From Gammaproteobacteria bacterium (GTDB taxonomy: Bacteria > Pseudomonadota > Gammaproteobacteria > Pseudomonadales > Azotimanducaceae), in assembly GCA_026709365.1 (NCBI GenBank), contig JAPOTD010000104.1:1-60591 (forward strand): 60,591 nt of DNA, written 5' to 3'. Below the pieces are notes generated by a model. It was not told the origin of the DNA, did no database searches, and worked only from the letters and a program-made list of their open reading frames with translations. Position 1 is the first letter of the stretch. The number at the start of each line of letters is the position of its first letter. Below, piece by piece: positions 37,733-50,068 of this stretch. The position numbers and the translations under genes are program-made.

Positions 37733-38898
37733 CAGTACGACCGCGGCAGCCCCAGCACATGCTCGGTGACGTAGTTCAGGATCATCTCCTGGGAAATCGG
37801 CGCGATGCGCATCAGCCGGGCCTCGCGCCAGTAGCGCTCCACTTGGTACTCCTTGGCGTAGCCAAAGCCGCCGTGGGTCTGCATGGCTTGGTCGGCGGCT
37901 TGGAAGGCGGCGTCCGCCGCTAGCCACTTGGCCATGTTGGCCTCGGCGCCGCAGGGTTGGCCGTTGTCGAGCAGCCAGCTGGCCTTGCGGATCATCAGTT
38001 CAGCGGCGTCCAGCCGAATGCGGGCCTCGCCGAGCGGGAACGACACGCCTTGGTTCTGGCCGATGGGCCGGTTGAAGACGACGCGCTCGTTGGCGTAGTC
38101 CACGGCCCGCCGCAGCGCCGCCCGGCCGATGCCTAGGGCTTCCGACGCCACTAGGATTCGTTCGGCGTTCAGGCCGTCGAGCAGGTAGCGGAAGCCCTTG
38201 CCCTCCTCGCCCACCCGGTCGGTCACCGCCACGGGCAGATCGTCATAGACCACTTCGCAGGAGGCCACCGCGTTGCGGCCAGTCTTGGGAATCGGCGAGA
38301 TGGTCACTTCGGGGCGCTGCAGTTCGGCGAGCAGCAGCGTCAAGCCGTCGGTGCGACGCGCGGCCTGCGCCCCGGGCGTGGTGCGCACCAGCAGCAGCAC
38401 GCGTTCCGAATCGAGCGCCTTGGTGGTCCAAACCTTGCGGCCCTTGACCAGGTAGTGGTCGCCATCCCGCCGCGCCGCGGTCTTCAGCGAGGCGGTGTCG
38501 GTGCCCGCATCCGGCTCCGTGACGCCGAAGGCGACGTGCAGGTCGCCGCTCACCACCCGGGGCAGGTAGCGCTGCTTCATCGCCTCGCTGCCGTGCTTCA
38601 CCACCGGATGCATGCCGAATATGGAGAGGTGCAGGCTGCTGCAGCCGTTCATGGCGGCCCCGGAGGCGGCGACCTCCTCGAGCACGATGCTGGCTTCGGT
38701 GATGCCGCGTCCGCTGCCGCCGTAGGCCTCCGGGATGGCTATGCCGACGAAGCCGGCATCCGCCATGGCGTTGTGGAAGTCCCAGGGAAACTCGTGGGCT
38801 TCGTCCTTCTCGGACCAGTACTCGTCGGGAAAGTCCGCGCAGAGCTTGCGGACGCTGTCGCGGATCAACTGGTGCTCCTCGGTGCCCGAAAACTCCAT
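37732..38898 (-). CDS. Acyl-CoA dehydrogenase
   Basis: This 388-residue FAD enzyme oxidises an acyl-CoA to the 2-enoyl-CoA in beta-oxidation or amino-acid breakdown. The start MEFSGTEEHQLIRDSVRK, the FGVTEPDAGTDTASL flavin-binding motif near residue 125, a VWTTKALDSERVLLLVRTTP segment and the C-terminal HGGFGYAKEYQVERYWREA (with a catalytic-type Glu/Ala region) are typical. The chain-length class is not clear. Its start region faces the enoyl-CoA hydratase gene across a 207-base gap holding a repeat copy. Its stop codon is shared with the nuclease gene behind it. Confidence 0.92.
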   Translation of the reverse strand: MEFSGTEEHQLIRDSVRKLCADFPDEYWSEKDEAHEFPWDFHNAMADAGFVGIAIPEAYGGSGRGITEASIVLEEVAASGAAMNGCSSLHLSIFGMHPVVKHGSEAMKQRYLPRVVSGDLHVAFGVTEPDAGTDTASLKTAARRDGDHYLVKGRKVWTTKALDSERVLLLVRTTPGAQAARRTDGLTLLLAELQRPEVTISPIPKTGRNAVASCEVVYDDLPVAVTDRVGEEGKGFRYLLDGLNAERILVASEALGIGRAALRRAVDYANERVVFNRPIGQNQGVSFPLGEARIRLDAAELMIRKASWLLDNGQPCGAEANMAKWLAADAAFQAADQAMQTHGGFGYAKEYQVERYWREARLMRIAPISQEMILNYVTEHVLGLPRSY

Positions 38899-38937
38899 CG
38901 CCCGCTCCAGTCTTTGCAGGCGATGAAGTTTACCCGA

Positions 38938-39037
38938 TGTGCGGGCTCAGAAAGCATCGGGAACCTGACCCACGCAACGGCAGCGGAGTTTCGCGCCAGC
39001 GATACTCCAACGAACCTTGGCCCCTGGCCAAGGTTCG
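38938..39037 (+). repeat. Two-hairpin repeat element, full copy upstream of the enoyl-CoA hydratase gene
   Basis: TGTGCGGGCTCAGAAAGC, CCTGACCCACGCAACGG and GGAGTTTCGC...GCGATACTCC (one change in the second arm) are present. The second hairpin is a perfect 12-bp stem with a CCT loop (CGAACCTTGGCC / GGCCAAGGTTCG, 39011-39037). It lies in a divergent intergenic region. Confidence 0.88.
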
Positions 39038-39042
39038 CCGAC

Positions 39043-39071
39043 TTGGCAAGCGGGCACCGGATGGCTACTGT
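39043..39071 (+). promoter_or_regulatory. Possible promoter of the enoyl-CoA hydratase gene
   Basis: TTGGCA (39043-39048), a 17-base spacer, and TACTGT (39066-39071). The -35-like hexamer begins five bases after the repeat hairpin. The -10 match is weak. Confidence 0.35.
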
Positions 39072-39105
39072 TTCGCCTTCGCATTGACCAGCATGGGGCC
39101 AACCA

Positions 39106-39909
39106 TTGAAAACCTTGCCATTGAACACCGAACGGATGCTCGCCCGCAGCGATGCGGGCATCGGCTGGATGATTTTCAACAATCCGGCCCGTCACAACGC
39201 GCTGTCGCTGGAGATGTGGCAGGGCATCGCCGACATCTTGGACGCCTTTGCCGAAGACGATGACGTGCGGGTGGCCATCATGCGCGGCGCCGGCGGCAAG
39301 GCATTCGTCTCGGGTGCGGACATCTCCGAATTCGACCGCCAGCGGGCCAACGCCGCCCAGAAGGCTGCCTACGATCAGGTGGCGGGCCGCGCCAACCACG
39401 CTCTGGCCACCTTCCCCAAGCCCTTGGTCGGGCTCATCGAGGGCTACTGCATCGGCGGTGGCTTGGCGACCGCGTTGGCCGCCGACGTGCGCTTCGCCAC
39501 ACCGGACTCCAAGTTCGGCATCCCCGCCGCCCGCTTAGGCTTAGGCTACGCCTACGACGGCCTCGCCAAGCTGGCCCGCTTGGCCGGTCCCGCCCAAGCC
39601 CGGGACATCCTGCTCTCCGCCCGCTTCATGACCGCCAGTGAAGCGGCGGCGATGGGCATGGTCAACTTCATTCACGAACGCGACCGCATCGAGGCGGAAG
39701 CCATCGCCTACGCCCGCCAGATCGCCGGCAACGCGCCGCTCTCCGTCAAGGCCGCCAAGGCGGCGCTTGACGCTTGGGAGCGCGGCGGCCGGCCGGATGA
39801 GGTGGCGGCGGCCGACGCCTTGGTGGATGCCTGCTTCGACAGCGAGGACTACGAGGAGGGACGGCGGGCGTTTGCGGAGAAGCGCAAGCCGGCGTTTCGG
39901 GGTGTTTGA
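39106..39909 (+). CDS. Enoyl-CoA hydratase/isomerase family protein
   Basis: A 267-residue crotonase-fold enzyme that probably hydrates 2-enoyl-CoA in beta-oxidation. The oxyanion-hole segments are GGKAFVSGADISEF (about residues 63-76) and EGYCIGGGLATALAADVRFA (about 110-130). The usual second catalytic Glu position is covered by AARLGLGYAYDG. The TTG at 39106 gives the full length; an ATG ten codons later is an alternative. It faces the acyl-CoA dehydrogenase gene, which would supply its substrate, across the repeat element. Confidence 0.88.
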   Translation: MKTLPLNTERMLARSDAGIGWMIFNNPARHNALSLEMWQGIADILDAFAEDDDVRVAIMRGAGGKAFVSGADISEFDRQRANAAQKAAYDQVAGRANHALATFPKPLVGLIEGYCIGGGLATALAADVRFATPDSKFGIPAARLGLGYAYDGLAKLARLAGPAQARDILLSARFMTASEAAAMGMVNFIHERDRIEAEAIAYARQIAGNAPLSVKAAKAALDAWERGGRPDEVAAADALVDACFDSEDYEEGRRAFAEKRKPAFRGV

Positions 39910-39979
39910 GTGTCGGAGGGCGCATGGTGAGGTCGGATGAGCTTGGCTTGGAGAATTGACTTGTGAGTAACTTCGATGC

Positions 39980-40591
39980 ATGCGGAAGATGGTGGAAGTC
40001 GTGGGAATAGATCTGCTACCCAAAGTCCTGCGCCAAAACTACGAAGTTCACGAGCGGAAACATGCGTGCGCGATTTTGCACGAAGACTTCCCGGACGAAT
40101 GGAAAGACATCGTCTCGCTGCTGCGTCAGTTTGAACTGCGCAGGAGTTGGATTACCGCAAGGGGTGGCCGGAAGTCCAAGGTTGCCAGCAGCATTGACGA
40201 GTATCTCTATGGCCTCGGCTGGGAGGAGAAGGCATTTTCGACCCAAGTGGTGGTCGATGGAAACCCCGTCGATGCACCCACCCATAAGGTGGATTGCTTC
40301 CGCAACGGGGTTGCGCTGGAAATCGAGTGGAACAACAAGGATCCCTTCTACGACCGGGATTTGAACAACTTTCGGCTGCTTTTCGACCTGCGAGCCATCA
40401 GCGTTGGCGTCATCATAACGCGTTGCGACGAACTGCAAGACCTATTCGATGATCTGGGCCGAGGCAAGTCCTACGGCTCATCCACCACTCACATGAGCAA
40501 GCTATTGCCGCGGATTGATGGCGGGAGCGGGGGTGGCTGCCCTATACTTGTGTTTGGCATTACCAAGAAGCTCTATCGGGAGAAAGAATGA
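39980..40591 (+). CDS. BglII-like restriction endonuclease (R-M system 2)
   Basis: The 203-residue protein resembles the BglII/BamHI fold group. The likely active site is Asp105, Glu114 and Glu116 in VDCFRNGVALEIEWNN, a D-x8-E-x-E pattern with the same Asp-to-Glu spacing as BglII but Glu where BglII has Gln. A RDLNNFRLLFDLRAISVGVIITR segment completes the core. The ATG at 39980 or that at 39989 may be used. Its stop overlaps the start of the methylase gene (ATGA). The low-GC, AT-ending codon use suggests transfer. The recognition site cannot be predicted. Confidence 0.78.
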   Translation: MRKMVEVVGIDLLPKVLRQNYEVHERKHACAILHEDFPDEWKDIVSLLRQFELRRSWITARGGRKSKVASSIDEYLYGLGWEEKAFSTQVVVDGNPVDAPTHKVDCFRNGVALEIEWNNKDPFYDRDLNNFRLLFDLRAISVGVIITRCDELQDLFDDLGRGKSYGSSTTHMSKLLPRIDGGSGGGCPILVFGITKKLYREKE

Positions 40592-41259
40592 CCGCCCCCG
40601 TTGATGACCTGCTTCACTGCACGGCGGGACGAAAATTCTCGACGGTGCTTGCCGACCCGCCTTGGCGCTTCCACAACAAGACCGGCAAGATGGCCCCGGA
40701 GCACAAGCGCTTGTCCCGTTACTCGACGCTTTCCTTTGAAGAGATCGGCGTTTTGCCAGTCGAGTCCTTGGTTACCGAAACCGCCCACCTGTATCTTTGG
40801 GTTCCCAACGCCCTGCTGGCCTATGGCCTTGATACGCTGCGGCAATGGGGGTTCGAGTACAAGACCAATCTCATCTGGTACAAAGTCCGCAAGGATGGCG
40901 GGCCGGACCGAAGGGGGGTTGGCTTTTACTTTCGCAATGTCACGGAAGTCATTCTGTTTGGCGTACGCGGCAAAAATGCCCGCACTTTGGATCAAGGCAG
41001 GCGACAGGAGAACATCATCGTCTCGCGCAAACGGGAGCATAGCCGCAAGCCCGACGAGCAGTACGACTTGATTGAGGCCTGCAGCCCGGGGCCATACCTC
41101 GAGTTGTTCGCCCGCGGCCCGCGGCCGGGCTGGTTTGCTTGGGGAAATCAGTCCGCTGAATATGAACCGGATTGGGCCACTTATGCGAACCATTCCCAAG
41201 CGCATGTTCACTCCAACCGCGGCGCCGCCCAAGGCGAACTGCTGGATTTGGGCGCCTGA
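40588..41259 (+). CDS. MT-A70-family DNA adenine methyltransferase (R-M system 2)
   Basis: The 223-residue protein is an N6-adenine methyltransferase of the MT-A70 family. The catalytic motif is LADPPWRFHNKTG (DPPW at residues 23-26). It is followed by HLYLWVPNALLAYGLDTL and a TEVILFGVRGKNART segment, with SAM-binding PYLELFARGPRPGWFAWGN near the C-terminus. It is translationally coupled to the BglII-like nuclease (ATGA). An MT-A70 enzyme as the protecting methylase of a BglII-fold nuclease is less common than N4-cytosine enzymes. A short unrelated tail follows the core. Confidence 0.85.
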   Translation: MTAPVDDLLHCTAGRKFSTVLADPPWRFHNKTGKMAPEHKRLSRYSTLSFEEIGVLPVESLVTETAHLYLWVPNALLAYGLDTLRQWGFEYKTNLIWYKVRKDGGPDRRGVGFYFRNVTEVILFGVRGKNARTLDQGRRQENIIVSRKREHSRKPDEQYDLIEACSPGPYLELFARGPRPGWFAWGNQSAEYEPDWATYANHSQAHVHSNRGAAQGELLDLGA

Positions 41260-41373
41260 CGGCGGGCAGCCTCGTTCGCCTTGCGCCTCACTCGCTGCGG
41301 AGTGGTAGCATTTCTCCGTGCGCTCCATTCGCTGAGCGCGGCAACTACTTCAAACCAAAGCGGATAGAACAAC

Positions 41374-42132
41374 ATGCAGCTTCCCGACGCCGTGACTGCT
41401 TGCGCACTGATCATCGGCAATGAAATTCTCTCCGGGCGCACGCCGGACACCAACCTGAACCACTTGGCAGTGACGCTGGGCGGCTGGGGCATTCAGCTGC
41501 GCGAGGCCCGGGTGATACCGGATGTCGAGGCGGAGATCGTCACGGCGGTGAACGAGGCGCGGCGGCGCTTCAACTACGTGTTCACCACTGGCGGCATCGG
41601 CCCCACCCATGACGACATCACCGCCGAGAGCATCGCCAAGGCGTTTGGCGTGCCCTTGAAGACCCATCCTGAGATTGCCGCTCTCATCCAGCGGCGCCCA
41701 GCGCCGGCCGATGTCATGGCGTCGCGCATGCTCATGGCGCGGGTTCCGGAAGGGGCGGTGCTGGTCGATAACGCCACCGGTGGCCCGCCCGGATTTCGGG
41801 TGGAGAACGTGATCGTCATGGCCGGCATCCCGGCGGTCATGCGGGCCATGCTGTCCACCTTGGAAGGCAAGCTGGATCGCGGGCCGGTCATTGAGTCGCG
41901 CACCGTGATGGCCTATCTGGGCGAAAGCCGGATCGCCGCCGGACTGGGGGACGTTCAGGCGCGCTACCCTGATGTTGATCTCGGCAGCTACCCGTTCTTC
42001 CGCGACAATCGCTACGGCGCCTCCTTGGTGATGCGCGGGCCGGATGCGGCGCGTCTTGAGCAGATGCTGGCCGAAGTGTGCGCCCTGATCGTCGAGGCGG
42101 GCGAGACCCCCCATGTGGAGGATGCCGATTGA
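41374..42132 (+). CDS. CinA-type molybdopterin-binding domain protein
   Basis: This 252-residue protein corresponds to the N-terminal MoCF-biosynthesis-like domain of competence/damage-inducible protein CinA. It has IIGNEILSGRTPDTN near residue 13, FTTGGIGPTHDDIT near 70, and IVMAGIPAVMRAML near 150. The C-terminal NMN deamidase domain of CinA is absent. Stand-alone forms like this are common; some act in nucleotide-repair or NAD-recycling reactions, but the function here is not known. A lone promoter region of about 110 bases separates it from R-M system 2. The SDR gene follows after 51 bases. Confidence 0.85.
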   Translation: MQLPDAVTACALIIGNEILSGRTPDTNLNHLAVTLGGWGIQLREARVIPDVEAEIVTAVNEARRRFNYVFTTGGIGPTHDDITAESIAKAFGVPLKTHPEIAALIQRRPAPADVMASRMLMARVPEGAVLVDNATGGPPGFRVENVIVMAGIPAVMRAMLSTLEGKLDRGPVIESRTVMAYLGESRIAAGLGDVQARYPDVDLGSYPFFRDNRYGASLVMRGPDAARLEQMLAEVCALIVEAGETPHVEDAD

Positions 42133-42183
42133 CGGATGGGGCGCGCCGCTCATCGCAATCCAATCAACCAACGAGGCCAACAG

Positions 42184-42891
42184 ATGGAACTGCAGGACAG
42201 GAAGGCGCTGGTTTTCGGCGGCGCTTCGGGCATCGGCTTGGCGGCGGTGCGCCGCTTGGCGGCAGGCGGCGCCCAAGTGGTGGCGCTCAGCCGCAACCCG
42301 GAACGGGTGGCGGGCGAATTGCCGGTCGGCACGGCGCTGGAGAGCGTTGACGTGCTTGATCGGGAGGCCCTCTCGGAAACCTTCGCCCGCCACGCGCCGA
42401 TCGACGTGCTGGTCAACGCCGCCACTGGCGGCGAACGGGCATCCGGCCCTTTCCTGCGGATGGACTTGGACGCCTTTCAGGGCTCGTTCCGCAAGCTGTG
42501 GGGCTACGCCAATACGGTTCGCCTGGGCGCCGAGCACTTGAGCGATGACGCCGCCGTCGTGCTGGTGAGCGGTTATCCGGCCCGCAATCCCGGGCCGGGC
42601 GCGCTGGCCCTGTCCACAGTGGGCAACGCCGTGGAGGGCTTCGTCCGCGCCGTCGCCCCGGAATTGGCGCCGCGCCGCATCAACGTCGTCTCGCCGGGGC
42701 TCATTGACACCCCCCTGTTCCCCATTGAGGGCGGTGCCCGGAAGCGTTTTTTTGCCGAGGCCACGGCCCAGCACCTCATTCCCCGCGTTGGCACCGCCGA
42801 CGAAGTGGCGGCCGGCATCCTGTTCGTCATCGAGAACGACTTCGTGACCGGCACCACGGTGGATGTGGACGGCGGCGCGTTGCTGTCCTGA
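42184..42891 (+). CDS. Short-chain dehydrogenase-like protein lacking the YxxxK catalytic pair
   Basis: A 235-residue Rossmann protein of the SDR superfamily. The nucleotide-binding motif is VFGGASGIGLAA, and an INVVSPGLIDTPLF segment and a VDVDGGALLS C-terminus are present. After the usual Ser (VLVSGYPARNPG) the Tyr and Lys expected 13 and 17 residues on are Ala and Val (GALALSTVGNAVEG). It may be a non-catalytic or NAD-binding regulatory relative, or use another residue. An ATG at 42184 is chosen from homology. It ends 6 bases before the convergent glpK stop. Confidence 0.8.
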   Translation: MELQDRKALVFGGASGIGLAAVRRLAAGGAQVVALSRNPERVAGELPVGTALESVDVLDREALSETFARHAPIDVLVNAATGGERASGPFLRMDLDAFQGSFRKLWGYANTVRLGAEHLSDDAAVVLVSGYPARNPGPGALALSTVGNAVEGFVRAVAPELAPRRINVVSPGLIDTPLFPIEGGARKRFFAEATAQHLIPRVGTADEVAAGILFVIENDFVTGTTVDVDGGALLS

Positions 42892-42897
42892 GGCTCC

Positions 42898-44379
<1,482 letters not shown>

Positions 44380-44469
44380 GGGGCCTCCTTGCTTGCCGGG
44401 ATCCGCCGCCGGAGCAATTTTTCCGAGTGATCTTGCATTCCGCCATTTACTCCGCTACGCTGCCGCGCA

Positions 44470-44516
44470 ACCCATTATGTTGTGTCCGGTCACGATCTGA
44501 ACCCAACATGTTGGGT
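44470..44516. promoter_or_regulatory. Pair of NrdR-box-like sequences upstream of nrdA
   Basis: ACCCATTATGTTGTGT (44470-44485) and ACCCAACATGTTGGGT (44501-44516) start 31 bases apart, three helical turns, the usual NrdR box spacing. The second forms a perfect 18-bp palindrome with its flanks. A possible promoter lies just upstream (TTGCAT at 44433, 17 bases, TACGCT at 44456). NrdR represses ribonucleotide reductase genes when dATP is high. Confidence 0.6.
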
Positions 44517-44517
44517 T

Positions 44518-44829
44518 TGCCTGAATTGTGGCTGGGCCTGCCATTCGGCCAGTCCAGCGGCCATTTTGGTGCGGAAACGAGCCGCTTCAGGGGGTGTTGA
44601 GGGGTCCATGTCGCAGTTCCGACTTCAGTGCTGATTCACCTTCATGGCGTCCATGGCGTCGGCGGGCAGCGTAACCCAACGCCGCTTCGCCTGCATCGGC
44701 CAACTGCAGTCGGTCGGCGGGTCCATTCCTCCCAAGCATCCTTCCGCGGGCTCGTTGATCCAATCCGCCCGGCGCCACCGCCGCCAACTGCCCGCCAATC
44801 CAAAATTCAAGAACGGGAAAGCCAACGCC
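44518..44829. other. Long leader between the NrdR-like boxes and nrdA
   Basis: These 312 bases hold no recognised RNA motif or gene. The nrdA frame is open through the second half (from about 44644) without similarity to the family, so a 62-residue N-terminal extension is possible but not supported. Confidence 0.4.
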
Positions 44830-47694
<2,865 letters not shown>

Positions 47695-47736
47695 CCGCCG
47701 GGGCGGGCGCATCGCGCAACGCAAGGAGATAAGCAC

Positions 47737-49158
47737 ATGCTCAGTTGGGACGACTATGGCGAAGGGCTTGAGCGGTCCGCGCCAAACCCCGCCAAGGGGG
47801 CGACGACGGCTCGGTTTGATTCACCCAGGCCTCCGGGGCCAATCGAGGGAGGAAACTCGCTCCGGGCGGATGACGCCAAGGCCGGGCTTGGCGCCTTGGA
47901 ACGAGGCGCTCCCGTCCTTGAGCCGACGGTGGCCAAGGCACCGGGCGTTGCGCCCAGCGTAAGCCAAACCAATCCGTCGGCGTCACCCGAGCCGACTCGG
48001 GAGCCGGAGGCGCCCGTCACAGCGACTGCGACGCCCACCCCGCAGGCTGCGCCCAAGGCCACGAATGATGCACCTGCCACCGGGGCGGTCGTTGAGGAAC
48101 TCGATGCGCATCGGCCCATCAAACCCGCCACGGAAAGCCATGAGCGGGTCACCGTGGACCAGAAGGCCATGATCAACTGCCGGGCGGACCTCAACCAGTT
48201 GGTGCCCTTCAAGTACGACTGGGCTTGGCAAAAGTACTTGAACGGCTGCGCCAACCACTGGATGCCGCAGGAGATCAACATGACCGCGGACATCGCGCTG
48301 TGGAAGAACCCGCAGGGCTTAAGCGAGGATGAGCGCATCATCGTCAAGCGCAGCTTGGGCTTCTTCTCCACCGCCGACTCCTTGGTGGCCAACAACCTGG
48401 TGCTGGCCATCTATCGGCTGATCACCAATCCCGAGTGCCGGCAGTACCTGCTCCGCCAAGCCTTCGAGGAGGCGATCCACACCCACGCCTACCAGTACTG
48501 CATCGAGTCCTTGGGCATGGACGAAGGCGAAATCTTCAACATGTACCACGAGGTGCCGTCGGTGGCCCGCAAGGCCGAGTGGGCCTTGAAGTACACCCGG
48601 GAGATCGCCGATCCGGCCTTTGCCACCGGCACCCCGGAGACCGACCGGGCGCTGCTGAAGAACCTCATCGCCTACTACTGCGTTCTGGAAGGCATCTTCT
48701 TCTACTGCGGCTTCACCCAGATTCTCTCCATGGGGCGCCGCAACAAGATGACCGCCACCGCCGAGCAGTTCCAGTACATCCTTCGCGACGAGTCCATGCA
48801 CGTCAACTTCGGCATCGACGTCATCAACCAGATCAAGCTGGAGAACGCGCACCTGTGGGATCAGTCCATGCAGGATCTGGCCCGCGACATGATCTTGGAG
48901 GGCACCCAACTGGAAATCGACTACGCCAGGGACACCATGCCCCGAGGCGTGCTGGGCATGAACGCCGCCATGATGGCGGAGTACCTGCAGTTCATCGCCA
49001 ACCGGCGCTTGGCGCAGCTCGGCCTGGGCGAACCCTTCGCCGGCGTCAAGAACCCGTTCCCTTGGATGAGCGAGATGATGGACCTCAAGAAGGAGAAGAA
49101 CTTCTTCGAGACCCGGGTGGTCGATTACCAAGGCGCCGCTTCGCTCAGTTGGGATTGA
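47737..49158 (+). CDS. nrdB: Ribonucleoside-diphosphate reductase, beta chain
   Basis: This 473-residue subunit makes the tyrosyl radical with a di-iron centre. The radical Tyr is kept in [13 protein letters not shown] (E-x2-H-x3-Y), followed by later iron ligands in [15 protein letters not shown] and [10 protein letters not shown]. Unusually, the first 130 residues are a low-complexity Pro/Ala/Thr-rich extension after a [10 protein letters not shown] start. The family core starts at [19 protein letters not shown]. The same LSWD sequence occurs at the N-terminus and at the very C-terminus, which is the part that docks on the alpha subunit. An R-M gene begins 10 bases after the stop. Confidence 0.95.
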   Translation: MLSWDDYGEGLERSAPNPAKGATTARFDSPRPPGPIEGGNSLRADDAKAGLGALERGAPVLEPTVAKAPGVAPSVSQTNPSASPEPTREPEAPVTATATPTPQAAPKATNDAPATGAVVEELDAHRPIKPATESHERVTVDQKAMINCRADLNQLVPFKYDWAWQKYLNGCANHWMPQEINMTADIALWKNPQGLSEDERIIVKRSLGFFSTADSLVANNLVLAIYRLITNPECRQYLLRQAFEEAIHTHAYQYCIESLGMDEGEIFNMYHEVPSVARKAEWALKYTREIADPAFATGTPETDRALLKNLIAYYCVLEGIFFYCGFTQILSMGRRNKMTATAEQFQYILRDESMHVNFGIDVINQIKLENAHLWDQSMQDLARDMILEGTQLEIDYARDTMPRGVLGMNAAMMAEYLQFIANRRLAQLGLGEPFAGVKNPFPWMSEMMDLKKEKNFFETRVVDYQGAASLSWD

Positions 49159-49168
49159 CGGAAGCCCC

Positions 49169-50068
49169 ATGCAGGCACCCCTCTTCGCCGTTGAGGAACC
49201 GCAGGCACCCCGTCCGTCGGTTGGCGTCAGCGCGCCGCTTGGGACGCCGGTTCTCGCCTGTCAGGACAACCTCGCCTTCATGGAGGGCCTGCCTGATGGC
49301 CAGTTCAAGCTGATCGTCACTTCGCCGCCCTACAACATCGGCAAGGACTATGAAGCCAAGACCTCCCTAACAGCTTGGCTTGAGGGCCAGAAGCGGGTGA
49401 TTGCCGAATGCGTCCGCCTGCTGCATCCCCAAGGCTCCATCTGCTGGCAGGTGGGCAACTACGTCAGGAAGCGCGAGATCATTCCCTTGGATGTCGTGCT
49501 CCATCCGGTTTTCGCTGAGCTTGGACTCAAGCTGCGCAACCGAATCATCTGGCACTTCGGCCACGGTCTGCACTGCGCCAAGCGCCTCTCCGGGCGCTAT
49601 GAGACCATCAACTGGTGGACTCTCGGCGATGACTACACTTGGAATCTGGACGCCATCCGCGTACCTTCCAAGTACCCCGGCAAGCGGCACTTCAAGGGCC
49701 CCAACATCGGCAAGCTCTCGGGCAACCCGAAGGGCAAGAACCCCAGCGATGTCTGGACCTTCCCCAACGTCAAGAACAACCACCCGGAGAAGACCGCCCA
49801 CCCCTGCCAGTTCCCGGTGGAGTTGGTCGAGCGCTTGGTGCTTGCCATGACTGAGGAAGGCGATGCCGTGTTCGATCCCTACATGGGGGTCGGCTCATCG
49901 ATCATCGCCGCGCTCAAGCACGGCCGAGCCGCTTGGGGCTGCGACCTGATGCCGGAATACGTGGAAACCGCCCGAGACCGGGTGCGCCAACTGCGCGCCG
50001 GCACCTTGCGCACCCGCCCGATGAACAAACCCGTTTACGACCCCAGCCTGCCTAACGGCGGGCATTGA
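49169..50068 (+). CDS. Beta-class DNA methyltransferase (R-M system 3)
   Basis: The 299-residue protein has the catalytic motif first (VTSPPYNIGKDYE, residues 50-62) and the SAM motif last (AVFDPYMGVGSSIIAALKHG, about 230-250). That is the beta-class order shared by N4-cytosine and N6-adenine methylases of the M.BglII/M.BamHI type. A target-recognition region lies between (HFKGPNIGKLSGNPKGKNPS). A ribosome-binding site (GGAAG) overlaps the end of nrdB, 10 bases away. The nuclease gene starts in its stop codon (TGATG). S/TPPY favours N4-cytosine methylation but does not prove it. Confidence 0.88.
   Translation: MQAPLFAVEEPQAPRPSVGVSAPLGTPVLACQDNLAFMEGLPDGQFKLIVTSPPYNIGKDYEAKTSLTAWLEGQKRVIAECVRLLHPQGSICWQVGNYVRKREIIPLDVVLHPVFAELGLKLRNRIIWHFGHGLHCAKRLSGRYETINWWTLGDDYTWNLDAIRVPSKYPGKRHFKGPNIGKLSGNPKGKNPSDVWTFPNVKNNHPEKTAHPCQFPVELVERLVLAMTEEGDAVFDPYMGVGSSIIAALKHGRAAWGCDLMPEYVETARDRVRQLRAGTLRTRPMNKPVYDPSLPNGGH

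Noticed and set aside
41281-41340. Possible extra copy of the two-hairpin repeat upstream of the CinA-type gene
   Set aside because: The similarity is limited to GCGGAGT-like bases; neither the core sequence nor the hairpins are present.
44644-44829. N-terminal extension of nrdA from an upstream start
   Set aside because: Family similarity begins after 44830; the extension is compositionally like non-coding DNA. Kept only as an alternative.
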